From Paraburkholderia caffeinitolerans (GTDB lineage: Bacteria > Pseudomonadota > Gammaproteobacteria > Burkholderiales > Burkholderiaceae), in assembly GCF_902859945.1 (NCBI RefSeq), contig NZ_CADIKL010000005.1:62001-126000 (forward strand): 64,000 bases of DNA. The letters run 5' to 3'. This document shows, in pieces, positions 9,560 through 17,890 of the stretch. The first letter of the stretch is position 1, and every line of letters starts with the position of its first letter. The position numbers and the translations under genes were made by a program. The notes beneath the pieces were generated by a model, which worked only from the letters and a program-made list of their open reading frames with translations, searched no databases and had not been told where the DNA came from.

Positions 9560-10960
9560 TCAGTCGTTGAGTTCGATGGCCGGTGGCTGTCGGCCCCGCA
9601 TGGACAACTCCCTGGCATGCTTGTCCCGCGACCGCTGTGCGGCCACTTCCAGCGCCACCAAAGCCTCGTGGGTGGTCGCTTGCGTGTACACCACCTGGCT
9701 CTCCTCAGAAGCGTGATGCATGAAGCGTCGGATGAGCGACTTGTCGACGCCAGCGTTGCGCAGCCGGCGGCCATAGGCGTGACGGTGGCCATGTGGTGTC
9801 GTACCCAGTGTCTTGCTGATCGCGAGTCCGATCCGTTTGCAGGCGGCGGCATGCGCCTTGTTGTACTGGTTCAGCGTATACATCGCGCCCATAGGTTCGC
9901 GGCTTAGGTTGATGAAGGCAAAGGGGTGGTCGCGCTCGACGCGAGCAACCTGCTCAAGGTAGCGGTACCAAAGTTGCAGGAACCACTCGCCATATTCCGG
10001 CAGAAACCAATACGCTTGCTTGTAGTAGGCCGCATCGTGCATGCCGCCTTTCCAGCCGGCGTGGCGGCGGTCCAGCACCTTAGTACGCGGCACGAGGCCG
10101 AACTGCCGGGCTAGGTACTCCGCGCGGTTGCCTTTGCGCGGCTTGCCCCTTTCATCGCACCAGTCAGCGGGCGCAACACCGTGGCTCGGGTGATGGATGA
10201 GCACCTTGGCTTGGCGCGGATTGGCCGGATCAGGAAACACGTCCGAAATGTAGAGGTGGAAGGGCTCCGACTCGCGGAAACCGGCCCCGTGCAGCAGCAA
10301 GGTGATGAGCATGCCGCGATAGTCTTGGCGTCCGGCCACGCTGAACCCCTTGGCGAGCAGTTCCTCGAAGCACTTCTCAGGGAAGGCCGGGGGCTCACCT
10401 CTTTCGACCTTAGGTAGGCGTTGATGCCGGACACGATGCCCGGTTTCGCTGGGGGATGCGTTCGTCGTCCAGGTGTGACCAAGGAAAGCTTTGTTGCGCC
10501 GGAACTGATAAGCAGCCTCGTCTATCTGCCGGTCGAAGGCCCCGCCCGCATAGCGTGGGTTCACCTGAGCAGCCTCGGGACTCATTTCGCCGAGCCAGTC
10601 GAAGAAGTCTGTCAGGTAGGTGACGATGTGCGAAGCGTCCTGCGGTGAGCGAGGTGCCCAGCACAGGTCACTGGGGTCCAGGCCGGTCTGGCGGTCGAAG
10701 GTGCCTGTATAGAGCCGTTGGGCAAAATTTTGAAACAGACGGTAGGTGTCGCGCTCGGCGGGGTTGGATTGCAGGTATTCGAGGAACATCCGTACCGAGC
10801 GGGTCACTTTGGACATCCAGGTCAAACTACGGTCGTGGCTCCGATACAGGCAATAATCGAGCAAAGGCTCCAACACCCCGGCCGGTGTCAGCAACGCAGG
10901 CATTTCGGTGTAGGCCCCTGTGGCGTCGGTGTGGACACGGGCTTTGACGGTGACGAACAT
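9560..10960 (-). CDS. gmtY: Gamma-mobile-trio tyrosine recombinase GmtY
   Basis: A 466-residue site-specific recombinase of the tyrosine (phage integrase) family. The catalytic set is complete: R229 in HGAGFRESE, H390-x-x-R393 in PHGHRHAYG, H415/H416, and the nucleophile Y425 in VVYTQ. An N-terminal SAM-like core-binding segment covers about residues 35-130. Followed by gmtZ and gmtX in the same operon, it matches the gamma-mobile-trio order. The trio was described mainly from gammaproteobacterial islands; here it lies in a Burkholderiaceae-like chromosome beside leuA. The start ATG 10960 is 5 bp after the upstream small ORF. The recombinase call is certain and the GMT assignment strong. Confidence 0.88.
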   Translation of the reverse strand: MFVTVKARVHTDATGAYTEMPALLTPAGVLEPLLDYCLYRSHDRSLTWMSKVTRSVRMFLEYLQSNPAERDTYRLFQNFAQRLYTGTFDRQTGLDPSDLCWAPRSPQDASHIVTYLTDFFDWLGEMSPEAAQVNPRYAGGAFDRQIDEAAYQFRRNKAFLGHTWTTNASPSETGHRVRHQRLPKVERGEPPAFPEKCFEELLAKGFSVAGRQDYRGMLITLLLHGAGFRESEPFHLYISDVFPDPANPRQAKVLIHHPSHGVAPADWCDERGKPRKGNRAEYLARQFGLVPRTKVLDRRHAGWKGGMHDAAYYKQAYWFLPEYGEWFLQLWYRYLEQVARVERDHPFAFINLSREPMGAMYTLNQYNKAHAAACKRIGLAISKTLGTTPHGHRHAYGRRLRNAGVDKSLIRRFMHHASEESQVVYTQATTHEALVALEVAAQRSRDKHARELSMRGRQPPAIELND

Positions 10961-10965
10961 GGGAG

Positions 10966-11271
10966 CTAGACAGCAAGACGACGCAACAAGTCAGTCGCGG
11001 CTTTGAAATCGACATGGCGCACATGCATGACCAGGTCCACTGCACCGCCTCCGCCTCTCTGGAGCCGTGTGTCGAAGAACTTGGGGCCGCGAAGGAGCAA
11101 TTCGAAATCCTGTCCTTCAGCATTGACGTGATAGCGCTGCGTACCCTGCGCACTCAGGGGCTCGAAAGTGTCGTCGACCTTTGCGTAGCACCCCAGCTTC
11201 CCCAGCACGAAGAGGGCGTCAAGCGCCCGCCAGCGTTCTAGCGTCAAGTTATCCACAGACCGTCGACCCAT
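10966..11271 (-). CDS. Small primase-like (CHC2/DUF3991-like) protein upstream of gmtY
   Basis: A 101-residue ORF, first gene of the GMT operon, ending 5 bp before gmtY. Its second half reads F-F-D-T-R-L then GGGGAVDLVMHVRHVDFKAA, closely resembling the GGGxAxDLVMHL segment of CHC2-type primase and mobilisation proteins. The zinc cysteines of that fold are missing; only one Cys is present. It may therefore be a stripped DNA-binding version. I do not know a function. Its tight spacing to gmtY suggests it belongs to this cassette. A hairpin flanked by direct repeats lies just upstream and could control the operon. Confidence 0.6.
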   Translation of the reverse strand: MGRRSVDNLTLERWRALDALFVLGKLGCYAKVDDTFEPLSAQGTQRYHVNAEGQDFELLLRGPKFFDTRLQRGGGGAVDLVMHVRHVDFKAATDLLRRLAV

Positions 11272-11296
11272 CCGCTCCTCCCCCGGACCCCCACCT

Positions 11297-11329
11297 GCTA
11301 CTCGTCTTTCAAAGAAAGACGGCTACTCG
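11297..11329. promoter_or_regulatory. Hairpin flanked by direct repeats upstream of the GMT operon
   Basis: CGTCTTTC (11303-11310) and GAAAGACG (11314-11321) form a perfect 8-bp inverted repeat with a 3-nt loop. It is bracketed by two copies of GCTACTCG (11297-11304 and 11322-11329). It lies 26-58 bp upstream of the first GMT gene, where an operator or recombinase-binding site would be expected. Confidence 0.5.
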
Positions 11330-11411
11330 AACAGCCAAAGACATCGCTGCATCTGCCCGTTCGCTATACATTCGATGCATGTTTACGGCATAACTACGAA
11401 AACATTGAGAC

Positions 11412-11436
11412 AAAAAAAAGCCCCTTCGAGAGGGGC
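11412..11436 (-). terminator. Terminator of the DUF4392 operon
   Basis: On the minus strand GCCCCT and AGGGGC (11431-11436 with 11420-11425) pair around a 5-nt loop and run into eight T residues. It ends the operon whose last gene stops at 11570. Confidence 0.85.
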
Positions 11437-11569
11437 GTGGAATCCTTCCGGCAGCTAAACCACCCTAACTATGTATTGATCGTTGGGGGGAATAACCAAA
11501 GAACGTGGGGTTTGGTCTAGCTTTTTGCGCCATGTCTGAGACACGGTGCTCGATACCGTTCAACAAATA

Positions 11570-12580
11570 CTACTTGAACGCTGGACTTATAATCGTCGAG
11601 ATGAGTTGCACAACGGCCAGATGCGTCGCCTCGGGAATCCCGTCGACGTTAGGGTCGACGATATTTGCGACCGAGTTGATTAGACCGACATCCACGCCGC
11701 GCCTGAGGAGAGAAGCCTCCAACGCCGGCGTGTGTGCCAGCGATGCCTTGCCCTGGCGAGCCGCGAAGGCGCCCGCGATGGCATAGCAGCCCCAGTTGGA
11801 ACATGCCGCTGTCACGAGCACGTCCGTTCCTGTCACCGCGCCGATACCCTTGCTGCCATCAGGTCGCTTGTCGCCAAATTTGACGTGCTTCTGAACGGCG
11901 TCCATGACGACGCCCATACCAATCTCGTTACCACCATCGCCGACAGCCACCGTCGGGATTTTCCGCGCGATAGCCTCATCGAAGAGGAAATCGATGCGAG
12001 CCCGTCCCATTCCGTAGTCGATACCACGCATGCTGCAGTAAATGCCGTCGACGTTGCGACCGACGCGCTCCGTCGAGAAGAACAGTGCCGGGTCGTATTT
12101 GTCGAGAAGCGATTTCGAAGCGTCTCTTGCCGCCGAGTCCTCGACAGGGAAAGGCTCGACACACACAACGGCCAGGCTGCCATCATCGCGCGCGATCACG
12201 GCCTGCTCATAGGGAAGAACAGTCAGACCCGCCGTCGTCAGAATCGCCGAAGTAGTCTCGATAAGCGTCTCTTCGACGAAGGTGATGCAAAGCGCCTTCT
12301 TCGCCAGTGAGAGCGCGCGCACGACTGCCGCAAGTCCCGCTGGACCATCGTTCTCGCCGATGGATGGCGAAATCCACGCGCGTGACACCGAACCTGTGGT
12401 CACAAAGACGTTCGCTTTTTCGGGGATGGCTGCGAGCGCATCGGCCGCGGCACCCACGAGGGAGCCGCCTTGTCGCTCCCGGGCAGCCAGATAGACATGC
12501 TCGACGCCGCGTCCGCCCAAGTCCAACGTGATAAGTGCATCCAGCCTATCATCGACGGCACTGAAAATACTTGAAGTCAT
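11570..12580 (-). CDS. D-glutamate cyclase-like protein (DUF4392), first paralogue
   Basis: A 336-residue protein of the DUF4392 / D-glutamate cyclase C-terminal family, whose characterised mammalian member converts D-glutamate to 5-oxo-D-proline. Family hallmarks are a VGDGGNEIGMG motif near residue 215, an ERVGRN..G segment (171-179) and SNWGCYAIAGAFAA near residue 265. It overlaps the upstream PLP-enzyme gene by four bases (ATGA), so the two are translationally coupled. A second paralogue lies just upstream of that gene. The substrate here is unknown; the neighbouring acidic-type amino acid importer and PLP enzyme suggest a D-amino acid or related compound, which is inference. Confidence 0.8.
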   Translation of the reverse strand: MTSSIFSAVDDRLDALITLDLGGRGVEHVYLAARERQGGSLVGAAADALAAIPEKANVFVTTGSVSRAWISPSIGENDGPAGLAAVVRALSLAKKALCITFVEETLIETTSAILTTAGLTVLPYEQAVIARDDGSLAVVCVEPFPVEDSAARDASKSLLDKYDPALFFSTERVGRNVDGIYCSMRGIDYGMGRARIDFLFDEAIARKIPTVAVGDGGNEIGMGVVMDAVQKHVKFGDKRPDGSKGIGAVTGTDVLVTAACSNWGCYAIAGAFAARQGKASLAHTPALEASLLRRGVDVGLINSVANIVDPNVDGIPEATHLAVVQLISTIISPAFK

Positions 12581-13902
12581 ATATAGCTCCCTACGATAAG
12601 GCGCTTGATTGCGTCGGGGTTATCGATGATTTTCGCGACCTTATCGAGAGACTCCATAACCGCCGTCACAACAGCATCGAAGCCCCCGACGCGACCCAGA
12701 GCATCGAGCGTCGGTTTGAGACGCAGCGATACGCGTGCACCCGGTTGCCCGTGGGTGTTCACGGTCAATACGCCGTAGTCCTGAAGCAGAACCATGCCGA
12801 GCGCCGATGTGGCTTCGCACGGGACGACGACCGGCTTCGAACCTGTCTTGCCCGCGAGCTTCAGGAGCACACGGAGTACCGCGTCTTCGTCGACCATCGG
12901 TCCGAGGTCGCTGCGTTGGACAAGCTCCTTGCCCAACTTCGCTTCGAGTACGGCTGCAAGCTGTTGACCCGCGGCAGACTCCTTGCGGAGGTCCTCAGGT
13001 TCATATTTTTGGAGCGACCGGAATACAGCGGCTGCTATCGGAGCCCGCGCCTCCATACCAAACTCAGCGCCCTTTGCCGCTGCTGCTGTAACCAACTCCG
13101 GGCGCCCCACAAGGACGCCCGCACGCGGGCCCGACAACCCCGCCTTATCGCAGTTCGTGATGGAGATATCCGCACCCATCTGAAGACTCAGTTGACCGCC
13201 GTGCAAGACGGTGCGAAGACGTGCGCCGTAAGCTTCATCAAGAAAGACCTTCGCGCCAAGTGCGTGAGCGAATTCAGTGACCTGGGTCGTGATGTGGTCG
13301 TCCAGACGCTCGAGACTGCTTGTCACAGTGGTAATGACCACGAGAGCGGACGCGTTTTTCTGAATTGCCGCCAGCCACTCTTTATCGCCCTGCACCTCAA
13401 CTACGGGGACGCCCGCGATTTTCGAACCGCGGAGCACGGAGGCGTGCGAGCGTCCGCCAGGCGGGACCACGGACACGACAGGCTTTCCTTCGGCTAGCGC
13501 GGCGATTGTGGCGATGATGCCGGCGCTGGTTCGATTGAACGTAGCAACTGCATCGTCTGTTTTCCCACCCATGTGACCGATTGCGACCTGGCGCAGCGAC
13601 TCCGCTTCGAGTCCCGGCCCGACCCACTCCTCGCAAAGCGTGGCGATGTCTTCAGCTTTAATCGGAAAATCGCGCTGATTGCCAGTGAATACGCCTATCG
13701 ACTCCGCGCCAAGTGTTTTCACCCGTTTCGCCGCGACAGCCTGTCCATGGCGAAGCCGGAGTGCCTCGTCGATGCTGGAGCGAATGATGGAGCCTCGGGC
13801 AAAGCCGACGGTTGGGTCGATGGGGTTTCCGAAACTGTCCGTTTTTACGGGACTAACACTTGCAGCTTTTGCTGCATTGCTAATGTCCTTCACGTCATTC
13901 AT
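12577..13902 (-). CDS. PLP-dependent enzyme of the SelA/aminotransferase class V-like group
   Basis: A 441-residue fold-type I PLP enzyme. K253 in TNCDKAGLSGPRAG is the likely Schiff-base lysine, D222 in FLDEAYG the residue pairing with the pyridine nitrogen, and H153 in GGRSHASVLRG may stack on the cofactor. The KAGLSGPRAG context resembles SelA and sugar-acid ammonia-lyase relatives more than true transaminases, so a lyase, racemase or elimination reaction is possible. It is sandwiched between two DUF4392 paralogues in one operon. The substrate cannot be read from sequence. The start ATG 13902 has a modest N-terminal extension (about 25 residues) before the conserved region. Confidence 0.75.
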   Translation of the reverse strand: MNDVKDISNAAKAASVSPVKTDSFGNPIDPTVGFARGSIIRSSIDEALRLRHGQAVAAKRVKTLGAESIGVFTGNQRDFPIKAEDIATLCEEWVGPGLEAESLRQVAIGHMGGKTDDAVATFNRTSAGIIATIAALAEGKPVVSVVPPGGRSHASVLRGSKIAGVPVVEVQGDKEWLAAIQKNASALVVITTVTSSLERLDDHITTQVTEFAHALGAKVFLDEAYGARLRTVLHGGQLSLQMGADISITNCDKAGLSGPRAGVLVGRPELVTAAAAKGAEFGMEARAPIAAAVFRSLQKYEPEDLRKESAAGQQLAAVLEAKLGKELVQRSDLGPMVDEDAVLRVLLKLAGKTGSKPVVVPCEATSALGMVLLQDYGVLTVNTHGQPGARVSLRLKPTLDALGRVGGFDAVVTAVMESLDKVAKIIDNPDAIKRLIVGSYI

Positions 13903-13961
13903 GACTTACACCTGTTAATTCAGTTGGGTGCTGCTGCGAGAGATTTGCCGGTGCCTGTCGT

Positions 13962-14990
13962 TCATAGCGACACAGTAACAATGCTTCGTAATAGTTCGAC
14001 AAACGAGGTGTGGCCCTGCCAGTTGATGCCATCCACCGCGGCCTCAGCTTTAGACGTGGCCCCATCCCGCGCGCCAGCTTTCACCGTTGCTTCAATCAGC
14101 TCGTGCTCCAGCGCTTGCGTATGAAGCACGTCGATGTTTCCCGTCTGTGCTGCAAGCGCAGCGGCGATTGCGTACGCACCCCAGTTGGAAACCGACGCGC
14201 TCACAACGACGTCGGTTGCCGTGACCGTGACAACGCCCGACTCATGACCCGCCAAAGATTTCCCGCCCAGCGGATGAACGGCGGTGATAGCGTCTCGTAC
14301 CGCGCCAAACCCAACTTCATTACCACCATCGCCAACGCCAATCGTCAGCACCCCGCGTTTGCGCGCAAAATCGGCGAGCAGGTAAACGTGACCGACATCT
14401 TCAGGGTTGCGACAATCACCTCGTACCCCGTGGAAGTAGCCTTCCTTGTTCGGGCCATCGCGTTCAACGAAGACGACCGCCCTAGGTCGGTACTCTTCCA
14501 TCAATGTTTGCGCGATTCTGCGGCCAGGCTCAAGACCCAGCGGGAAGCACACTGTCGAAATTGCGGCGGGGCCGCCCATTTCGGCATTGATGGTTGCAGC
14601 AACCGCCATCACGGGGGCTACATGTGCATCTTCGGTGACAAGGACTACGCGCACACCGAAGGCGGCTATCAGCGCACGGGCCAGGACCGCGGCGCCGACC
14701 GGGCCATCTGTTTCACCTTGCGGCAGCCTAGGTGGTGTACCAGCTCCCGTGGCAATGAAGACGATGTCGCCGCGGGACAACGTATCGGCGAGTTTTCGCG
14801 CCGCGAGTGAACTGAGCGGCTCTCCATGGTGGGCGCGGCACACGTTGTACATCGGCACCACATAGCCTGCTGGAAGGCCGCCGTTCAGAGGGCGAATTTC
14901 AACCGTCATAAGACGGTCAATCCGCTCACCTGTAATCTGGTCGTTCGTCGGAGTCATTGTTACGCTCGTTTTAACGGTCGATAGGCTCAC
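13962..14990 (-). CDS. D-glutamate cyclase-like protein (DUF4392), second paralogue
   Basis: A 342-residue DUF4392 protein, paralogous to the gene at 11570. It has VGDGGNEVGFG near residue 219, VERDGPNKEGYFHGVRGD (175-192) and SNWGAYAIAAALAA. It keeps the longer N-terminal part of the family, with ATGAGTPPRLPQGETDGPVGAA. The start is GTG 14990: AAGGAG lies 7 nt upstream, whereas the in-frame ATG at 14957 has no ribosome site. It overlaps the end of the transporter gene by 20 bp, so transporter, cyclase-like, PLP enzyme and second cyclase-like protein probably form one operon. Two divergent copies may act on different substrates or as a heteromer. Confidence 0.8.
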   Translation of the reverse strand: MSLSTVKTSVTMTPTNDQITGERIDRLMTVEIRPLNGGLPAGYVVPMYNVCRAHHGEPLSSLAARKLADTLSRGDIVFIATGAGTPPRLPQGETDGPVGAAVLARALIAAFGVRVVLVTEDAHVAPVMAVAATINAEMGGPAAISTVCFPLGLEPGRRIAQTLMEEYRPRAVVFVERDGPNKEGYFHGVRGDCRNPEDVGHVYLLADFARKRGVLTIGVGDGGNEVGFGAVRDAITAVHPLGGKSLAGHESGVVTVTATDVVVSASVSNWGAYAIAAALAAQTGNIDVLHTQALEHELIEATVKAGARDGATSKAEAAVDGINWQGHTSFVELLRSIVTVSL

Positions 14991-16287
14991 GATATGTCTC
15001 CTTCACCAGAAGGACGCAGACCAGTGAGATGATTGCCGCCAACACCACGTACCACGAGACCGACATGGAGTTGCCACTTCGCGCCACGAGCCACGCGGCA
15101 ATCAATGGCGTCGGCGCACTGGAGATAATTCCGGAGAGCTGATACGCGGTCGACGAACCGCTGAACCGGTAACGAGTCGGGTACTGCTCAGCGTAAATAA
15201 CGCCGTGCAGCGAGCCGGTGGACGCGTGGCCGATGCCAAGGCCCAAAGCAAGTCCGACCGTGATAAGTGCCGGGTTCGCAGTATCGAGAAGCCAGAACAG
15301 CGGAAATGCGTAGAGCGCAAAGAAAATGGCACCAAACCCGTAGACGACTCGCCGGCCAACCTTGTCCGAAAGCCATCCGAAGAAGGGTTGCATGAAGAGG
15401 TCAACTGCGGCTGCAATGAGTAGGCCCGTCGATGCGACGCTTCGCGGCAGATGTAGTGTTCCTGTGATGTACGTCAACGCATAAACGGTGATGAGGAAGT
15501 AGCCGACATTCGCCACGGTCTGGAAGAACACCATGATGACGGTCTTCTTCTTTTCGTTCTTCCACACTTCAAGCAGCGGGGCGCGCGAGACGTTGCCCGA
15601 CTCTTTGACCTTCTCGAATGCTGGCGGCTCCGACACCTGCAAGCGGATGTACATCCCGACTGCCAGCAGGGCGAGGCTGAAGATGAACGGCAATCGCCAT
15701 CCCCATGCGAAGAACTGCTGGTCCGGCAACGCAGAAACGAGAGCGAATGCTCCGGTAGACACCAGCAAGCCGGCCGGTACACCCATTTGCATAGTGCTTC
15801 CGAAAAGTCCTCTGCGCCCCTCTGGCGCGTGCTCGACTGACATCAGTGCTGCGCCACCCCATTCGCCACCCAAAGCGAAACCCTGGATGACGCGCAGGAG
15901 AATCAGAAGCGCCGGGCTCCAGTGACCCGCCGAGTTGTACGAGGGCAGAAAACCGATGCCGGCGGTGCAAATCCCCATGACAAGCAGGGTGAAGACCAGC
16001 ATCTTTTTGCGGCCCATCTGGTCACCGAAGTGACCGATGACCATACCTCCGAGCGGGCGCAGCACGAATGCAACGGCGAAGGAAGCCATCGAAGCAAGCG
16101 TTGCCAGCTCCGGGGTTAAGTCATTAAAGAAGACTTTCGGAAATACCAGTGCTGCGGCTGTACCGTACAGAAAATAGTCGTACCATTCGACCGTCGTGCC
16201 AATGAACGAACTGAATGCTGCTCGCGTCGAAACGCTTCGAGCCTCCTTAGCTTCGTCCGAAGCCGTTGCTGCCAGATTTGCGCTCAT
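14971..16287 (-). CDS. MFS transporter, metabolite:H+ symporter (MHS) type
   Basis: A 438-residue inner-membrane transporter with 12 predicted helices. The N-terminal GTTVEWYDYFLYGTAAALVFPKVFF is typical of the MHS family (proline/betaine, shikimate, citrate and alpha-ketoglutarate symporters). The conserved loop 2-3 motif appears as GHFGDQMGRKKML and its repeat as GWLSDKVGRRVVYG. It is probably the first gene of the DUF4392 operon and the natural candidate importer or exporter of that pathway's substrate or product. The ligand cannot be predicted from sequence. Confidence 0.9.
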   Translation of the reverse strand: MSANLAATASDEAKEARSVSTRAAFSSFIGTTVEWYDYFLYGTAAALVFPKVFFNDLTPELATLASMASFAVAFVLRPLGGMVIGHFGDQMGRKKMLVFTLLVMGICTAGIGFLPSYNSAGHWSPALLILLRVIQGFALGGEWGGAALMSVEHAPEGRRGLFGSTMQMGVPAGLLVSTGAFALVSALPDQQFFAWGWRLPFIFSLALLAVGMYIRLQVSEPPAFEKVKESGNVSRAPLLEVWKNEKKKTVIMVFFQTVANVGYFLITVYALTYITGTLHLPRSVASTGLLIAAAVDLFMQPFFGWLSDKVGRRVVYGFGAIFFALYAFPLFWLLDTANPALITVGLALGLGIGHASTGSLHGVIYAEQYPTRYRFSGSSTAYQLSGIISSAPTPLIAAWLVARSGNSMSVSWYVVLAAIISLVCVLLVKETYREPIDR

Positions 16288-16364
16288 GATTAACTCCCAA
16301 CCTGTTGCCCAGTAAAGGTGTGGTGGTCACCCGGTCGGTCGCCGGGCTACCTTATCTGCAGCGG

Positions 16365-17864
16365 TTACACGTTGATGGTTACGCTCTTTCGCGACGTGTA
16401 CGCTTCCAGTGCGCCTTCAATGGAATACTCGGCACCGATGCCGCTCTGCTTCGCGCCACCGTACGACATACCCGGAATCTGGCCGCCAGCGCGATTGACC
16501 TGCAACCAGCCCGCGTCGATTTGTTCCGTGACGCGCAGCGCCGTGGTCAGGTCATTTGTGAAGACATACGCAGCGAGGCCATAGACGGAGTCGTTCGCCC
16601 ATTGCAACACCTCCTCGTCGTCCTTCCAGGGCAATGCCACCAGAACCGGGCCGAAGACCTCTTCGCGGCACACGCGCCAGCTGTTGTCGACGCCAGTGAA
16701 AATCACGGGCTCAGGGAAGAAGCCTTTGGCTTCTTCGACCGTCGGCGGCAGCGCGCCTGTCAGAACCTTCGCGCCGTTGTTGATGGCTTCTTCGATGAAT
16801 GCGCGAACTTCCGAGTAACGTTCGGCGCTGATGATTGCGCCGATGTCGCTCGATTCGTCCAGTGAGTCGCCAATTTTCAGCTCCTTCACTTTGGCGACCA
16901 CTTTGGTCATCACCTGGTCCCAGACGCTTTCGTGGACGTACAACCGCGAGCCAGCGGTACAGGACTGACCCTGGCGGGCGAAGCGCATCGCATTGATGAT
17001 GCCGGTGACCGTCGAGTCGATATGTTCCGGGGTCGCCGCATCCGGATAGACGATGCACGGGCTCTTGCCGCCGAGTTCAAGCGTTGCGTGACCGATACGG
17101 TCTGCAACTGCGTGACCGACCAGTTTGCCGACTTCCAGCGAACCGGTGAACGAAACCTTCGCGACATTCGGATGCGCCGCGAGCGGCGCGCCGGCATCGA
17201 TACCCGTGCCAGTTACCACGTTGAACACGCCCGCCGGGAACAGACCGGTCGCGAGTTCGGCAATTTTGATAACAGCAAGCGGCGCGTCTTCGGCCGGCTT
17301 CAGAACCAGCGTGTTGCCAGTGCCAAGCGCCATGCCGATTTTCACGGCCGCCAGGACAACCGGTGAATTCCACGGGATAATGGCGCCGACGACGCCGAGC
17401 GGCTCACGCGTCGTGTAGCTGAAGAGACCCGGACCGAGCGGTAGTGTTTCACCCTTTTGTTCAGCGATGACACCGCCGTAGTAACGCAACACTTCAGCGG
17501 CACCCAGAACTTCCGGGCGGCTTTGGGTGCGCAGCGCATTGCCGCTTTCCGCAGCGAGAACTCGAGCGATTTCTTCAGCGTTGGCGGTAACGCGATTGCC
17601 CAGTTCAATCAGGAGGGCGCCGCGTGCACGCGATGCCAAGCGACGCCATGCCGGGAAAGCAGCACTCGCTGCGGTAACGGCCGCCTTGACGTCTTCTTCG
17701 TCGCTCGCACCGATGGAGACAATCTTCGTGCGGCGCGACGGATTTTCGACATCAAGGGTCTTGCCCTTTGCGGGGGTGCGCCACTCGTTGTTAATCAGCA
17801 GGCCGGTAATGCCCGCCTTCGGAACGACGATTTCGGCGGATACGTTGTCGGTCATGGAATTCAC
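16365..17864 (-). CDS. NAD(P)+-dependent aldehyde dehydrogenase
   Basis: About 499 residues, an ALDH-superfamily enzyme oxidising an aldehyde to the acid. The catalytic Cys is in GQSCTAGSRL, the general-base Glu in LELGGKSPC, and the nucleotide-binding region includes VSFTGSLEVGKLV and IIPWNSPV. The frame opens at a TTG at 17885, but AAGGA sits 6 nt before GTG 17864, so that start is preferred; ATG 17855 is also possible. It is followed after 6 bp of the longer frame by nothing downstream in its operon; upstream lies the 3-hydroxyacid dehydrogenase gene. Together they could oxidise an alcohol to an acid via a semialdehyde. Confidence 0.9.
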   Translation of the reverse strand: MNSMTDNVSAEIVVPKAGITGLLINNEWRTPAKGKTLDVENPSRRTKIVSIGASDEEDVKAAVTAASAAFPAWRRLASRARGALLIELGNRVTANAEEIARVLAAESGNALRTQSRPEVLGAAEVLRYYGGVIAEQKGETLPLGPGLFSYTTREPLGVVGAIIPWNSPVVLAAVKIGMALGTGNTLVLKPAEDAPLAVIKIAELATGLFPAGVFNVVTGTGIDAGAPLAAHPNVAKVSFTGSLEVGKLVGHAVADRIGHATLELGGKSPCIVYPDAATPEHIDSTVTGIINAMRFARQGQSCTAGSRLYVHESVWDQVMTKVVAKVKELKIGDSLDESSDIGAIISAERYSEVRAFIEEAINNGAKVLTGALPPTVEEAKGFFPEPVIFTGVDNSWRVCREEVFGPVLVALPWKDDEEVLQWANDSVYGLAAYVFTNDLTTALRVTEQIDAGWLQVNRAGGQIPGMSYGGAKQSGIGAEYSIEGALEAYTSRKSVTINV

Positions 17865-17890
17865 GTTATTTCCTTTGGTGTTCAATTGAC

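Noticed and set aside
11249..11257. Perfect DnaA-box sequence TTATCCACA
   Set aside because: Single copy inside the coding sequence of the small primase-like gene; no companion boxes or AT-rich unwinding region, so not an origin.
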